Below, in pieces: positions 37,556 through 45,667 of a DNA stretch of 64,000 bases. The notes under the pieces are model-generated. The model saw only the letters and a list, made by a program, of their open reading frames with translations. It had not been told where the DNA came from and ran no database searches. Within the stretch, counting starts at the first letter, position 1; every line of letters starts with the position of its first letter. Source of the DNA: RYN-230 sp963837335 (GTDB lineage: Bacteria; Actinomycetota; Actinomycetes; Streptosporangiales; Streptosporangiaceae); assembly GCA_963837335.1 (NCBI GenBank), contig CAWINS010000073.1, positions 1 to 64,000 on the forward strand. The letters are read 5' to 3'. The position numbers were made by a program, and so were the translations under genes.

Positions 37556-37986
37556 GAAGACGAATGTAACGGGCGCGGCCGGGCGGGGCGAGGCCCCACA
37601 CCGGGGGAGAGCCGGACGGACCTCCCCCGGGCGGGCTCAGACGGCGCCGGCTGGGCTGGCCGTGAGCCTTCAGTGCTCGCGCGGCCGCGCCATCCGGCCA
37701 GGCCGGGCCCGGCCCAGCCCACCGGAGACCGCCCAGCACAATTCCGTATCCAGGCGCAAGCTCTCCGCCACCGGCAATCCATTCAGCATGGCAAAGTCCC
37801 GGCCGGCGGGTCGCGACCCTTCCGCCCAGGCCAGCACGGATGTCAAGGGTCTCGCGCAAACTTCGGGGATGCTGAGTGATACTTGAAAAGAATTGCCGGT
37901 CATTGCGGGGGGGATTAGGTTCGAAATGGCGCCCAGGAGGCGGGCCGTGATGGGCGGCCCGGCCCTAGGGTCACCAAGGAGCGGGG
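37556..37986. other. Intergenic region between helicase and small CxxC protein
   Basis: 431 bp. No reading frame with recognisable protein. It must hold the helicase promoter on the left and, close to its right end, AAGGAGCGGGG just before the ATG of the next gene. I see no strong hairpin or tRNA-like fold. Confidence 0.5.
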
Positions 37987-38238
37987 ATGCCCAGTTCAGC
38001 CGTCCCGAACACCGACCTGCCTGACCCTGGTCTGCCGGATACCGGGACTGGCTCCGGGCCAGCCGACGACGCCTGGGGAGCCAGCGCCACGCTGCTGCGC
38101 TGCGATGGATGCGGGGCCAGCGCCATGATCGACCAGGGGGAGCACCAGTACGGCGGGCTGGTGCACAGCTTCCTGGGCCACCATTCAGGGTGCGGCAACG
38201 CGGTGCAGATCACCAGGACCCAGCCCGGGGAGATATGA
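37987..38238 (+). CDS. Small Cys-containing hypothetical protein
   Basis: 83 residues. The first 30 residues are Pro/Asp/Gly/Ser-rich; then LLRCDGCGASAMIDQGEHQY and SFLGHHSGCGNAVQI give a Cys and His arrangement (C-x2-C, H-H, C) like a small zinc-binding fold. A good ribosome-binding site (AAGGAG) precedes the ATG by six bases. I do not recognise the family. It is convergent with the PRC-barrel gene. Confidence 0.6.
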   Translation: MPSSAVPNTDLPDPGLPDTGTGSGPADDAWGASATLLRCDGCGASAMIDQGEHQYGGLVHSFLGHHSGCGNAVQITRTQPGEI

Positions 38239-38263
38239 CCCCGGCGCGCACCCGGCCCCGGGC

Positions 38264-38926
38264 CTACTCCGCGTGGTGAGTGAAGTCCACCGGCGGCAGG
38301 TCCTGCACCTCGTGCTTGCTGATGTTGAGCCGGATGGTGTCCTCGACCCGGGACACGGCCTTGATCGGGATGGCCACCTCCTTGCGGCCCCACAGGTGCC
38401 CCTCTTGCAGCAGCACATGGGTGACCTGATGATCGCCGGGGTCGACGACCAGCCCCTGGATGTGCCCGATGTGGCCGTCCGTGGCCTCGACCGGATCGCC
38501 GCGCCGCACTTCTATTTCACCGAGCGGAATACGGTCGTAGGTAATGGTGGGCGAGAATCCGGCCACGGCCAGGTCCACGCCGCCCGGCGTTTCTGCCCCG
38601 GGGGTAAGGCCGTAGTACGGCCAGGCGCTCACCTGCTCGGGTCCATAGGCCGCGTACCCGCCGCTGCCGGGGACGAACTGGGTTTCCTCAGCCGGGTCGA
38701 GGTGCTCGAAGTCGGCCAGGGTGCACTGCAGCCGCACCTCGCCTGCGGACGCGTCGACCAGGTCGAGCGGCACCAGCCGGCCGAGTCCCTCGCGGCCCTT
38801 GGGCTCTACCACGAGATGCGTGACGGTCCCGGCGACGGGATTCACCACCACCCGGGACACCTCGCCGCACACCCCGTCGGTGCACCGGGCTTGCGCGCCG
38901 ATGGTGAATTGCGTCATTTCTCCCAC
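38264..38926 (-). CDS. PRC-barrel domain protein
   Basis: 220 residues. Two PRC-barrel-like units: the N-terminal FTIGAQARCTDGVCGEVSRV with THLVVEPKGREGLGRLVPLD, and the C-terminal DPVEATDGHIGHIQGLVVDP with VLLQEGHLWGRKEVAIPIKA. These beta-barrels also occur in RimM and photosynthetic reaction-centre subunit H; stand-alone actinobacterial ones are uncharacterised. The GTG at 38926 is preferred because GGAGG lies six bases upstream. An ATG three codons later is the alternative. Confidence 0.85.
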   Translation of the reverse strand: MGEMTQFTIGAQARCTDGVCGEVSRVVVNPVAGTVTHLVVEPKGREGLGRLVPLDLVDASAGEVRLQCTLADFEHLDPAEETQFVPGSGGYAAYGPEQVSAWPYYGLTPGAETPGGVDLAVAGFSPTITYDRIPLGEIEVRRGDPVEATDGHIGHIQGLVVDPGDHQVTHVLLQEGHLWGRKEVAIPIKAVSRVEDTIRLNISKHEVQDLPPVDFTHHAE

Positions 38927-39208
38927 AATGAGCCTCCGTCATTCCGGACTGGACCCCACAGCAATGCAGTGCCCGGCCACTCGCAGTAAACACCTCCCGG
39001 ACCGGAGCCCGCTCACCCTCCGGCTCGTCCGGGGGATTTCCGGCGCAGATTCCGGGAGATCCGGTCACGCTACGCGATAATGCGCCCATCCGGTCAACCA
39101 CTCCCCCGGCTGCCGCGTCATCTTAGTGATCAAAATGAGTCAGTCCGGCGCGGACTAGCCCACGATCACGCTAATGTGCTAATCCCCCGCGTCACTCCAC
39201 CGCGAAGC

Positions 39209-40273
39209 ATGACAATGCTGGGCCGATCCCGACTACGCAAACCCTTGGTAGCGGCCGCTGCTGCGGTGGCTGTCTCTCTTGGCGGCTTGCTCGTGGGCAC
39301 GGCCGCGCCCGCGATGGCCGCGAGCTGCGACTCAGGAGCCGGCACGACCTGGTCGCTCACCCGCCTGGGCAACGCCGGAGGCGGCGCCACCGGCAACCAG
39401 CAGGCCGTGACCACCGCGAGCAACTGGGGCGGTGACAACGTCTGCCTGTATGTGCCGGGTACGACCGATGGGTACGCGGGCTCGTTCACGGTGCAGAACC
39501 AGCCCGCGGCGGCTTTCAACGGCAACGTGCTCGCGTTCCCGGACACCAACATCGGCTGTGAGGGCGGCTACTGCAGCTGGCAAAGCGGCCTGCCCGCCCT
39601 GGTGTCCAGCGGCCCGGACCCGATCGTCTCCTGGAATTACAACATCTGGAACGCGGCACCGGACAGCATGTGGGATGCCCTGATCGACAGCGAGTTCTCG
39701 GCCTCCTGCTCGGGAGCGAACCCGGCGTCGAACGCGAACATCGGGATCTACCTCGACACCTCGAACCCGCTGACCAAGCTCGGCCTGGCCAGCGGTAACC
39801 CGGTCTGGATCGACGGGCAGCGCTGGTACACGCTGCACGTCCGGGACTTCCAGGGCGGCATCTACGATTACAAGACCGAGTTCGCCGCGGCCCGCCCGAC
39901 GAGCTGGGGAGTCTCCGGCCTGGACGTGGGCGCCTTCTACACCTGGGTCCAGAACAACGACGCCAACTGGGACTACGGCAGCAACTACCTGCCGCCCACG
40001 GACTGCCTGCAGGACATCGGCACCGGGTTCGAGCTCTGGAACGACGGCTACAACCTGGCCAGCCAGGGCACCTGGATCAACATGACCACGTCCAGCCCGA
40101 GCCCAAGCCCGAGTCCGAGTCCTACCGCCACGGCGGCCCCGACCGACAGCAGCACGCCGACGCCGACGGACACCGCCACCGCGGCCCCGACGGACACCGC
40201 CACCGCCGCCCCGACCGACACCGCCACCGCGGCCCCGACCGACACCAGCGCCCCGAGTCCCTCAGGGGGCTGA
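39209..40273 (+). CDS. Secreted protein with Thr/Pro/Ala tail repeats
   Basis: 354 residues. The signal peptide (LRKPLVAAAAAVAVSLGGLL) ends with an AMA-A cleavage site. A mature domain of about 230 residues follows, rich in Trp, Asn, Gly and Cys (SWNYNIWNAAPDSMWDALID, GQRWYTLHVRDFQGG, GFELWNDGYNLASQGTWINM). The jelly-roll-like pattern resembles GH12-type secreted proteins, but I cannot see both catalytic Glu, so no enzyme name is given. The last 55 residues are PSPSPSPSP and three repeats of TDTATAAP, the kind of linker that normally joins a binding module, yet the gene stops directly after it. A strong hairpin terminator follows. Confidence 0.75.
   Translation: MTMLGRSRLRKPLVAAAAAVAVSLGGLLVGTAAPAMAASCDSGAGTTWSLTRLGNAGGGATGNQQAVTTASNWGGDNVCLYVPGTTDGYAGSFTVQNQPAAAFNGNVLAFPDTNIGCEGGYCSWQSGLPALVSSGPDPIVSWNYNIWNAAPDSMWDALIDSEFSASCSGANPASNANIGIYLDTSNPLTKLGLASGNPVWIDGQRWYTLHVRDFQGGIYDYKTEFAAARPTSWGVSGLDVGAFYTWVQNNDANWDYGSNYLPPTDCLQDIGTGFELWNDGYNLASQGTWINMTTSSPSPSPSPSPTATAAPTDSSTPTPTDTATAAPTDTATAAPTDTATAAPTDTSAPSPSGG
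40154..40249 (+). repeat. 24-bp coding repeats (TDTATAAP) in the secreted protein tail
   Basis: Three near-identical 24-bp units beginning GACACCGCCACCGC encode TDTATAAP. Such repeats expand and contract by slippage. Confidence 0.75.
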
Positions 40274-40283
40274 TCTCGGAAGC

Positions 40284-40326
40284 ATGAACGAAGGGCTCCG
40301 GCGATTCGCCAGGGCCCTTCGTTCAT
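40284..40326 (+). terminator. Hairpin terminator after the secreted-protein gene
   Basis: A perfect 13-bp stem ATGAACGAAGGGC / GCCCTTCGTTCAT encloses a second small stem GGCGA-T-TCGCC. There is no T-run after it, as is usual for actinobacterial I-shaped terminators. It lies 11 bp after the stop. Confidence 0.85.
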
Positions 40327-40424
40327 GAAGTGGGTACATCATTGGATGGGCAGGGCCTGATCCACGTCGCCGTCCCAGCCGCGGCGACGGAAGTTAAACC
40401 GCTCAAGAAACCAGTTGGTCGGTA

Positions 40425-42880
40425 ATGACGGAAGAGCGCGTCAAGGCGAGAGAAGACGCCGGCGAGGGCCCGGGCCCTCGTCCCGGGCCGCGTCTCCTGC
40501 TCAGGTGGCGGTCGGCCATATTCGCTCCCGTCGGGGCCGGCCAGCGGCGCAGGCGTGGAAGCGACGGGCTGCGCCTGGCCGGCGCAGTCCTCGCGCTCGT
40601 CTGCTGCGTGCTCATCATCCATTACGACTCCCGCATCGACCGCGCCATTGCCCAGGTCATCCATCCACCGCCGCGGAGTATCACCTGGCTGGTCACGGTG
40701 GTGTACGACGTTGGCTCGTTCGGCGTCACGATTGCCCTGGTCCTGCTGGCCCTCGTCGCACGGCGCTGGGTTGTCGCACGAGACATCGCGCTGAGCGCCG
40801 CGGCGGCAGCGGCGGTGAGCGGGCTCTTGATCCTCGTGCTCGGCAGCCGGGGCGGCAGGCCCAGCGGGATCGTGATCCACGGGTATCACCTGAGTTTCCC
40901 GGTCCTCCAGATCGCTCTCTTCATGGCGGTCACCACGGCAGCGCTGCCGTATCTGGCCCGGGGCCTGCAACGTCTCATCGAGATCTTCATCGCGCTCGTC
41001 GCGATGGCCTCAGCCGTCGGAGGTCACGGGCTGCCGCTCAACGTGCTGGGCAGCCTGGCCATCGGGTGGGGGACAACGGCGCTGGTCCGGCTGGTCTTCG
41101 GCTCCCCGCTCGGCCTCCCCTCGGCCGATGACGTGCGGGCCCTGCTCGGTGAACTCGGTGTCCACGCGAGCCAGGTGCGAGCGGCGACCCGGCAGGTGTG
41201 GGGGGTCGCGAAATACCAGGCCGTCGACACCGATCCAGGCGGCCGGCCGATGGGTGTGGCGGTCTACGGCCGGGATGCGGCCGATGCCAAGCTCCTCACC
41301 AAGACGGCGCGGTTCCTGTTCTACCGGGACTCCGGGCCCAGCCTCACGATCACCCGGCTTCAGCAGGTCGAACACGAGGCGTATGTCACCTTGCGGGCCG
41401 CGCGGGCGGGGGTGGCCGTACCTGACATCGTGGAGGCGGGCACGGCGGGCCCATCCCACGACGCGCTGCTGGTCTACCGCTGGCCGGCCTGCTGCTGTCC
41501 GAGGCTGACGCCGGCCAGGTGAGTGACACCACCCTGGACGACCTCTATCGTCAGCTGCTGATCCTCCGCGAGACCCGCATCGCGCACGGCGCCATCAGCG
41601 GTGACACCCTGCTCATCGACCCCGCCGCGCAGACCGCCACCCTGGTGGACTTCCGCAACGCCGTGTCGAACGCCTCGCCGGACCAACTCGATCGCGACAT
41701 GGCTGGCGTCATCGCGGCCGCCGCCGTCGCGGTCGGCGCGGACCGGGCGGCCTACTCCGCGGCCCGGGCCCTGGACGCGGAGGTGCTTGCGGGCGCCCTC
41801 CAGCATCTGCACCGCGCGGCTCTCGACCCCATCCTGGGCCGCACCCTGCGCAGCCAGCGCGGGCTCCTGGATGAGGTCCGGCAGCGGGCCGCCCAGGCCA
41901 AGTCGATCAGCGTCCCGAAACTGGTGGAGCCCCGCCGGGTGAGCTGGCCCACGCTGATCATGGTGGTGGGCACGCTCATCGGCGGCTGGGCCCTCATCGG
42001 GGTCCTCATCGACGTGTCCCAGTCGTTCGACACGGTGCTCGGGGCCAGCTGGCTCTGGGTCATCGTGGCGTTCGTCCTGGCCCAGCTGGCCTTCGTGGCG
42101 TCGGCCGTCGAAGCCATCGGCAGCGTGTCCGGGCCACTCCCGTTCGGCCGGGTGGTGGCGGTCGAGGTGGCCAACTCGTTCAGCGCCCTGGCCGGCGGGA
42201 CCGCCGCCGTCTTCGCCACCCGGGTGCGTTTCTTCCAGCAGCAGGGTTATGACGCGTCGGTGGCGCTGAGCTCGGGCGCCATCATGACCACCTCCAGCTG
42301 GATCGCCACCGGGGTGCTGACTCTCGTCTCGTTGCCCTTCGCCTGGGGATCGATCCACATCGAAGCCACCCCCGAGTCCGGGGGGGATTCGAAACTGGTC
42401 TGGATCATCCTGGCCGTGGTGGTGGCGGCTGGCCTGCTGATCGGCGTGGCCCTGATCGTGCCCAGGCTCCGCAGGCTGGCCGCCAGCAAGCTGCGGCCCA
42501 AGGTGCGCGACATCTGGGCCAACTTCAGGCAGGTCGCCAGCTCCCCGCGCAAGCTGGTGCTCCTGATCGGCGGCTCGTTCGCCCAGGAACTGGTCGTGGC
42601 CATGGCCCTGTCGGTGTCGCTGCGGGCCTTCGACGACCATCTCCGGTTGCCCACCCTGATCGTGGTCATCTTCCTGGCCGGGTTCATCGGCGGCATCTCA
42701 CCGTCACCAGGCGGCATGGGCGTAGTGGAAGCGGGAATGATCCTCGGCCTCACCGCGGCCGGCGTCTCCGAGGCCGACGCCACCGCCGCCGTTTTCATCC
42801 AGCGCCTGTTCACGTCGTACCTGCCGCCGATCTGGGGCTGGATCACTCTCGTCTGGATGCGCAAACGCGAATACCTGTGA
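40425..42880 (+). CDS. PAP2-like / kinase-like / AglD (LPG_synthase_TM) membrane fusion (one-base shift near 41490)
   Basis: About 818 residues once a single shift near 41490 is corrected. The N-terminal part has six hydrophobic segments (LRLAGAVLALVCCVLIIHYD, TWLVTVVYDVGSFGVTIALV) like a PAP2-type domain. The middle (YQAVDTDPGGRPMGVAVYGR, HGAISGDTLLIDP) looks like a degenerate lipopolysaccharide-kinase or protein-kinase fold. The C-terminal third (VSWPTLIMVVGTLIGGWALI, SFSALAGGTAAVFATRVRFF, GGISPSPGGMGVVEAGMILG) is the AglD/lysyl-PG synthase-like membrane domain. Two starts are readable: ATG 40425 for the whole protein and GTG 41519 for the last part. Probably acts in envelope lipid or glycolipid handling; substrate unknown. 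Confidence 0.8.
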
Positions 42881-42940
42881 GGCCCCGGCGGTTACCAGGT
42901 CGCGGACGGTCAAGGAGGTCGCGGGCAAGGATAGTTGACC

Positions 42941-42952
42941 GGGTGAGCACCC
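42941..42952. promoter_or_regulatory. Palindrome GGGTG-AG-CACCC upstream of TetR
   Basis: A perfect 5-bp inverted repeat 15 bp before the TetR ATG, a possible autoregulatory site. It is short, so chance is not excluded. Confidence 0.3.
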
Positions 42953-42967
42953 CCTTAGAGTGGTGAC

Positions 42968-43618
42968 ATGACCAGAGTGGTGGTTCCCCGCGGTCCTTAT
43001 AAGAAGGGGATCAGGCGCCGCCGCGAGATCGTGGACGCCGCGTCGAGGATCTTTGCCCGCTACGGGTACGGGGGCGGTTCACTACGGCAGATCGCCGACG
43101 ACGTCGGCGTCACGCCCGCCGCCCTGGCCCGGCATTTCGAGAACAAGTACGGCCTGCTCCAGGCCGTACTCGTGCACTGGGAAGAGGAAGTAGACCACAG
43201 CTTTGCCGGGGCCCACGGCCTGGAGTACTTCCGCGGCCTCCCGGGCCTGATGGAAGACCACACGACCGAGCCCGGGCTCATCGAGCTGCTGCTGACCCTC
43301 GCCACTGAGGCCACCGATCCGCACCACCCGGCGCGGGATTGGGCGGTCCAGCGGTACGCGAGGGTCATCGATCTGGGCGTCGCCTATCTCCGGGAGGCCA
43401 GGGACCTCGGCGAGATCGGTCCCATGACTGACGAGCAGATGGAGATCGAGGCCCGGGGCATCTTCGCCCTGATGGACGGCATGCAGCTGCAGTGGTTGCT
43501 CGATCCATCGCTCCCGGTCGTGGCGATGTTCCAGGCCCAGCTCGACATGATCATGGAGCGCTGGACCCGCGGCGCCAAAACCCGGCGCCAGGCGTGGGAG
43601 CACCGGGCGCAGCCCTGA
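42968..43618 (+). CDS. TetR-family regulator
   Basis: 216 residues. The TetR HTH is SLRQIADDVGVTPAALARHF (about residues 38-57), preceded by REIVDAASRIFARYGYGG. The C-terminal ligand domain has DEQMEIEARGIFALMDGMQL. It is on the same strand as the AglD-type membrane gene (88 bp) and convergent with the ABC permease. The target is unknown; the exporter on the other strand or the membrane protein upstream are the plausible ones. Confidence 0.9.
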   Translation: MTRVVVPRGPYKKGIRRRREIVDAASRIFARYGYGGGSLRQIADDVGVTPAALARHFENKYGLLQAVLVHWEEEVDHSFAGAHGLEYFRGLPGLMEDHTTEPGLIELLLTLATEATDPHHPARDWAVQRYARVIDLGVAYLREARDLGEIGPMTDEQMEIEARGIFALMDGMQLQWLLDPSLPVVAMFQAQLDMIMERWTRGAKTRRQAWEHRAQP

Positions 43619-43639
43619 TGACACCGCCCAGCCGGTCGG

Positions 43640-44940
43640 TCAGGGGTAGGGCAGGGCCGCGGAGAAGATGTTGCTCAGGGCCAGCCCGGCTCCGATCCCG
43701 GCCAGGTCCACCGCCATCCCCAGGAATCCGTCCAGCGGGTGTCCGGCCCCGGTGGCCACACCGAAAGAGACCAGCGTGAGCAGCGGCACCGCGATCATGG
43801 CCAGCGCCACGTCCTGGCCGGAGAAATAGGCCCTCAGGGAGCGGCGGTCACCCAGCGCCAAGGCCTCGTAGCCGAAGCTCGGCCCGCTCCGGCCGATCGA
43901 GTCGGCGTAGAAGATGCCGATGAAGGCGGCACCGAATCCGGCGCTGCCGAGCACCGCACCAAGATACGCCGGAGTCCGGATGGTGCTGACTGACACCGCA
44001 ACCATGATCACCGCGGTGATGCCCCAATAGATGAGCGAGGTGGGTTCGCGGCGCTGGTAGATCCAGAACCGCGCGGCCACGGTGCCGCGCAGGCCGTCCC
44101 GGGCGAACGGCAGCGCAGCCCCGTGCACGGCCGAGGACTGCGTGGAGGTGTCCACCGTGACCAGGGCCCGGACGAGGGACCGGACCCACAGCCAGCCCAG
44201 CGCGACGATGATGGCGCCCAGCACCGCCAGGCGGAGCAGGGCCGTCCCCAGGTGCCCGTCGGAGGCGTCCTGGATCGCGTGCGCGGCCAGGCCCGGCGGA
44301 ATCCAGCGCAGCCAGGCATCGACACCATCGAAGCTCGCCGTGGTCAGCTTTCCCTCGGCGGTCAGTCTCGGCACCACCTGGGCGAAGCCTTCGTACAGCG
44401 CGAAGAGCGGGAGGATAAGGAGGACGGCGAAATCCTTGCCGCGGCGGCTACGCAGGAGCCCGGCCAGGCCCGTGGTCACGAACCGCGTCAGCGTCAGGCA
44501 GAACAGCACCTGCATCAGCACCGCGAGGACGGCGAAGACCTCCCCCGCCAGGCCATGAGCCAGCCCGATGGTCACCCCGAGCAGGCCGACCACGTTGGCC
44601 AGCGGCCAGGCGCCGGTAGCCGAGGCGGCCAGCAGCCCCACAGCCAGCGGGCGAGTACGCAGCGGGTACAGGGCCAGCGTGGCGGGATCCAGTGTCCCGT
44701 CGAGACCGAAAGCGAGCAACGGCAGGATCAGCCAGCCGAAGGCGAACAGGGTGAACACGACCGTGGTCACGTCCACGGACGTGCTCTGGCCGCGCAGCGC
44801 CGCCAGAGCGGCGAATGTACCGACCGCCACCAGGCCGGCCGCCACCGTGCTGAAGATGAATGACGACCTTGGCCCGCCGAGGACCCGCGTAGGGCGTTCC
44901 CCAGCAGGCGCAGTTTCAGCTGGACGAGGAGCCAAGCCAC
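43640..44940 (-). CDS. ABC transporter permease (one-base shift near 44880)
   Basis: About 430 residues with ten or more hydrophobic segments (TVAAGLVAVGTFAALAAL, TVVFTLFAFGWLILPLLAFG, WGITAVIMVAVSVST). The GTG at 44940 begins VAWLLVQLKLRLLGNALRG, typical of the N-terminus of ABC-2-like permeases, but the frame must move by one base near 44880 to join RSSFIFSTVAAGL. The ATPase stop overlaps this start by 25 bp. The C-terminus (SNIFSAALPYP) stops earlier than I would expect for the family, so another indel at the 3' end is possible. Confidence 0.75.
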
Positions 44941-45665
44941 GACAGTCCTTCCCCGCCCGTCCCCCGGGCCCCGACCAGGTCGATGAACGCCTGCTGCAGG
45001 GTCTTGCCCCCGCGCACCTGGTCAGTAGTGCCCGAGGCCACAATCCGTCCCTTGTCGATGATGGAGACGTGATCGCAGACCTGTTCAACCAGTTCCATGA
45101 CGTGGCTGGAGAACAGCACCGTCGAACCGGAGCCGACGAATCGGGTCAGCAGCCGCCGGATCACGTCGGCGGACACCGGGTCCACACCCTCGAGCGGCTC
45201 GTCGAGGAACAGTACCGACGGGTTGTGGATTAAGGCACAGCCGAGCGAGGCCTTCTTGCGCATGCCGGTCGAGTAGTCGGCCACCAGGCGCCTCGCGTCC
45301 CCGGTCAGGTCCAGGACCTCCAGCAACTGGGCCGCCCGGGATCGCGCCTCGCCGGCGGGCAGGCCACGCAGCCGCCCCGCGTACTCCAGCAACTCCGCAC
45401 CGCTGAGCCGCTCGAACAGCCGGGCATCCGCCGGGACCACGCCGATGACCGCCTTCGCGGCAGGCGGGTCAGCCCACAGATCCAGCCCGCTGATCTCTAC
45501 CTGCCCGGCGTCCGGCCGGAGCAGGCCGGTCATCATCGACAGGGAGGTGGTTTTCCCCGCCCCGTTCGGTCCCGACCAGGCCGGCGAAGGAACCCGCCGC
45601 GATGTCCAGGTCAATCCCGGCCACCGCATCCTTGTCGCCGAAACTCTTGCGCAGCCCGGCCCGTC
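44916..45665 (-). CDS. ABC transporter ATP-binding protein (one-base shift near 45575)
   Basis: About 245 residues. Walker A is GPNGAGKTTSL, the signature region is DYSTGMRKKASLGCALIHNP, Walker B is VLFLDEPLEGVDP, and the H-loop is VLFSSHVMEL. Upstream of Walker A the sequence changes frame near 45575. The first 30 residues (LRKSFGDKDAVAGIDLDIAA) are in another frame and no start codon is certain, so the 5' limit is approximate. It shares a transcript with the permease; together they form a two-part exporter. It starts immediately after the phospholipase gene. Confidence 0.8.
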   Translation of the reverse strand, partial: DGPGCARVSATRMRWPGLTWTSRRVPSPAWSGPNGAGKTTSLSMMTGLLRPDAGQVEISGLDLWADPPAAKAVIGVVPADARLFERLSGAELLEYAGRLRGLPAGEARSRAAQLLEVLDLTGDARRLVADYSTGMRKKASLGCALIHNPSVLFLDEPLEGVDPVSADVIRRLLTRFVGSGSTVLFSSHVMELVEQVCDHVSIIDKGRIVASGTTDQVRGGKTLQQAFIDLVGARGTGGEGLSWLGSSSS

Positions 45666-45667
45666 GA

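Noticed and set aside
35690..37879. 729-codon open frame on the plus strand opposite the helicase
   Set aside because: Antisense shadow of a gene with all seven helicase motifs; composition is Arg/Gln/His/Val low complexity.
38940..39208. Possible c-di-AMP (ydaO-type) riboswitch upstream of the secreted-protein gene
   Set aside because: Such riboswitches often precede secreted actinobacterial proteins, but I could not find the conserved core on either strand.
40154..40249. Short regular repeats resembling a CRISPR-like array
   Set aside because: They are in-frame codons of a Thr/Ala/Pro protein tail with no spacers.
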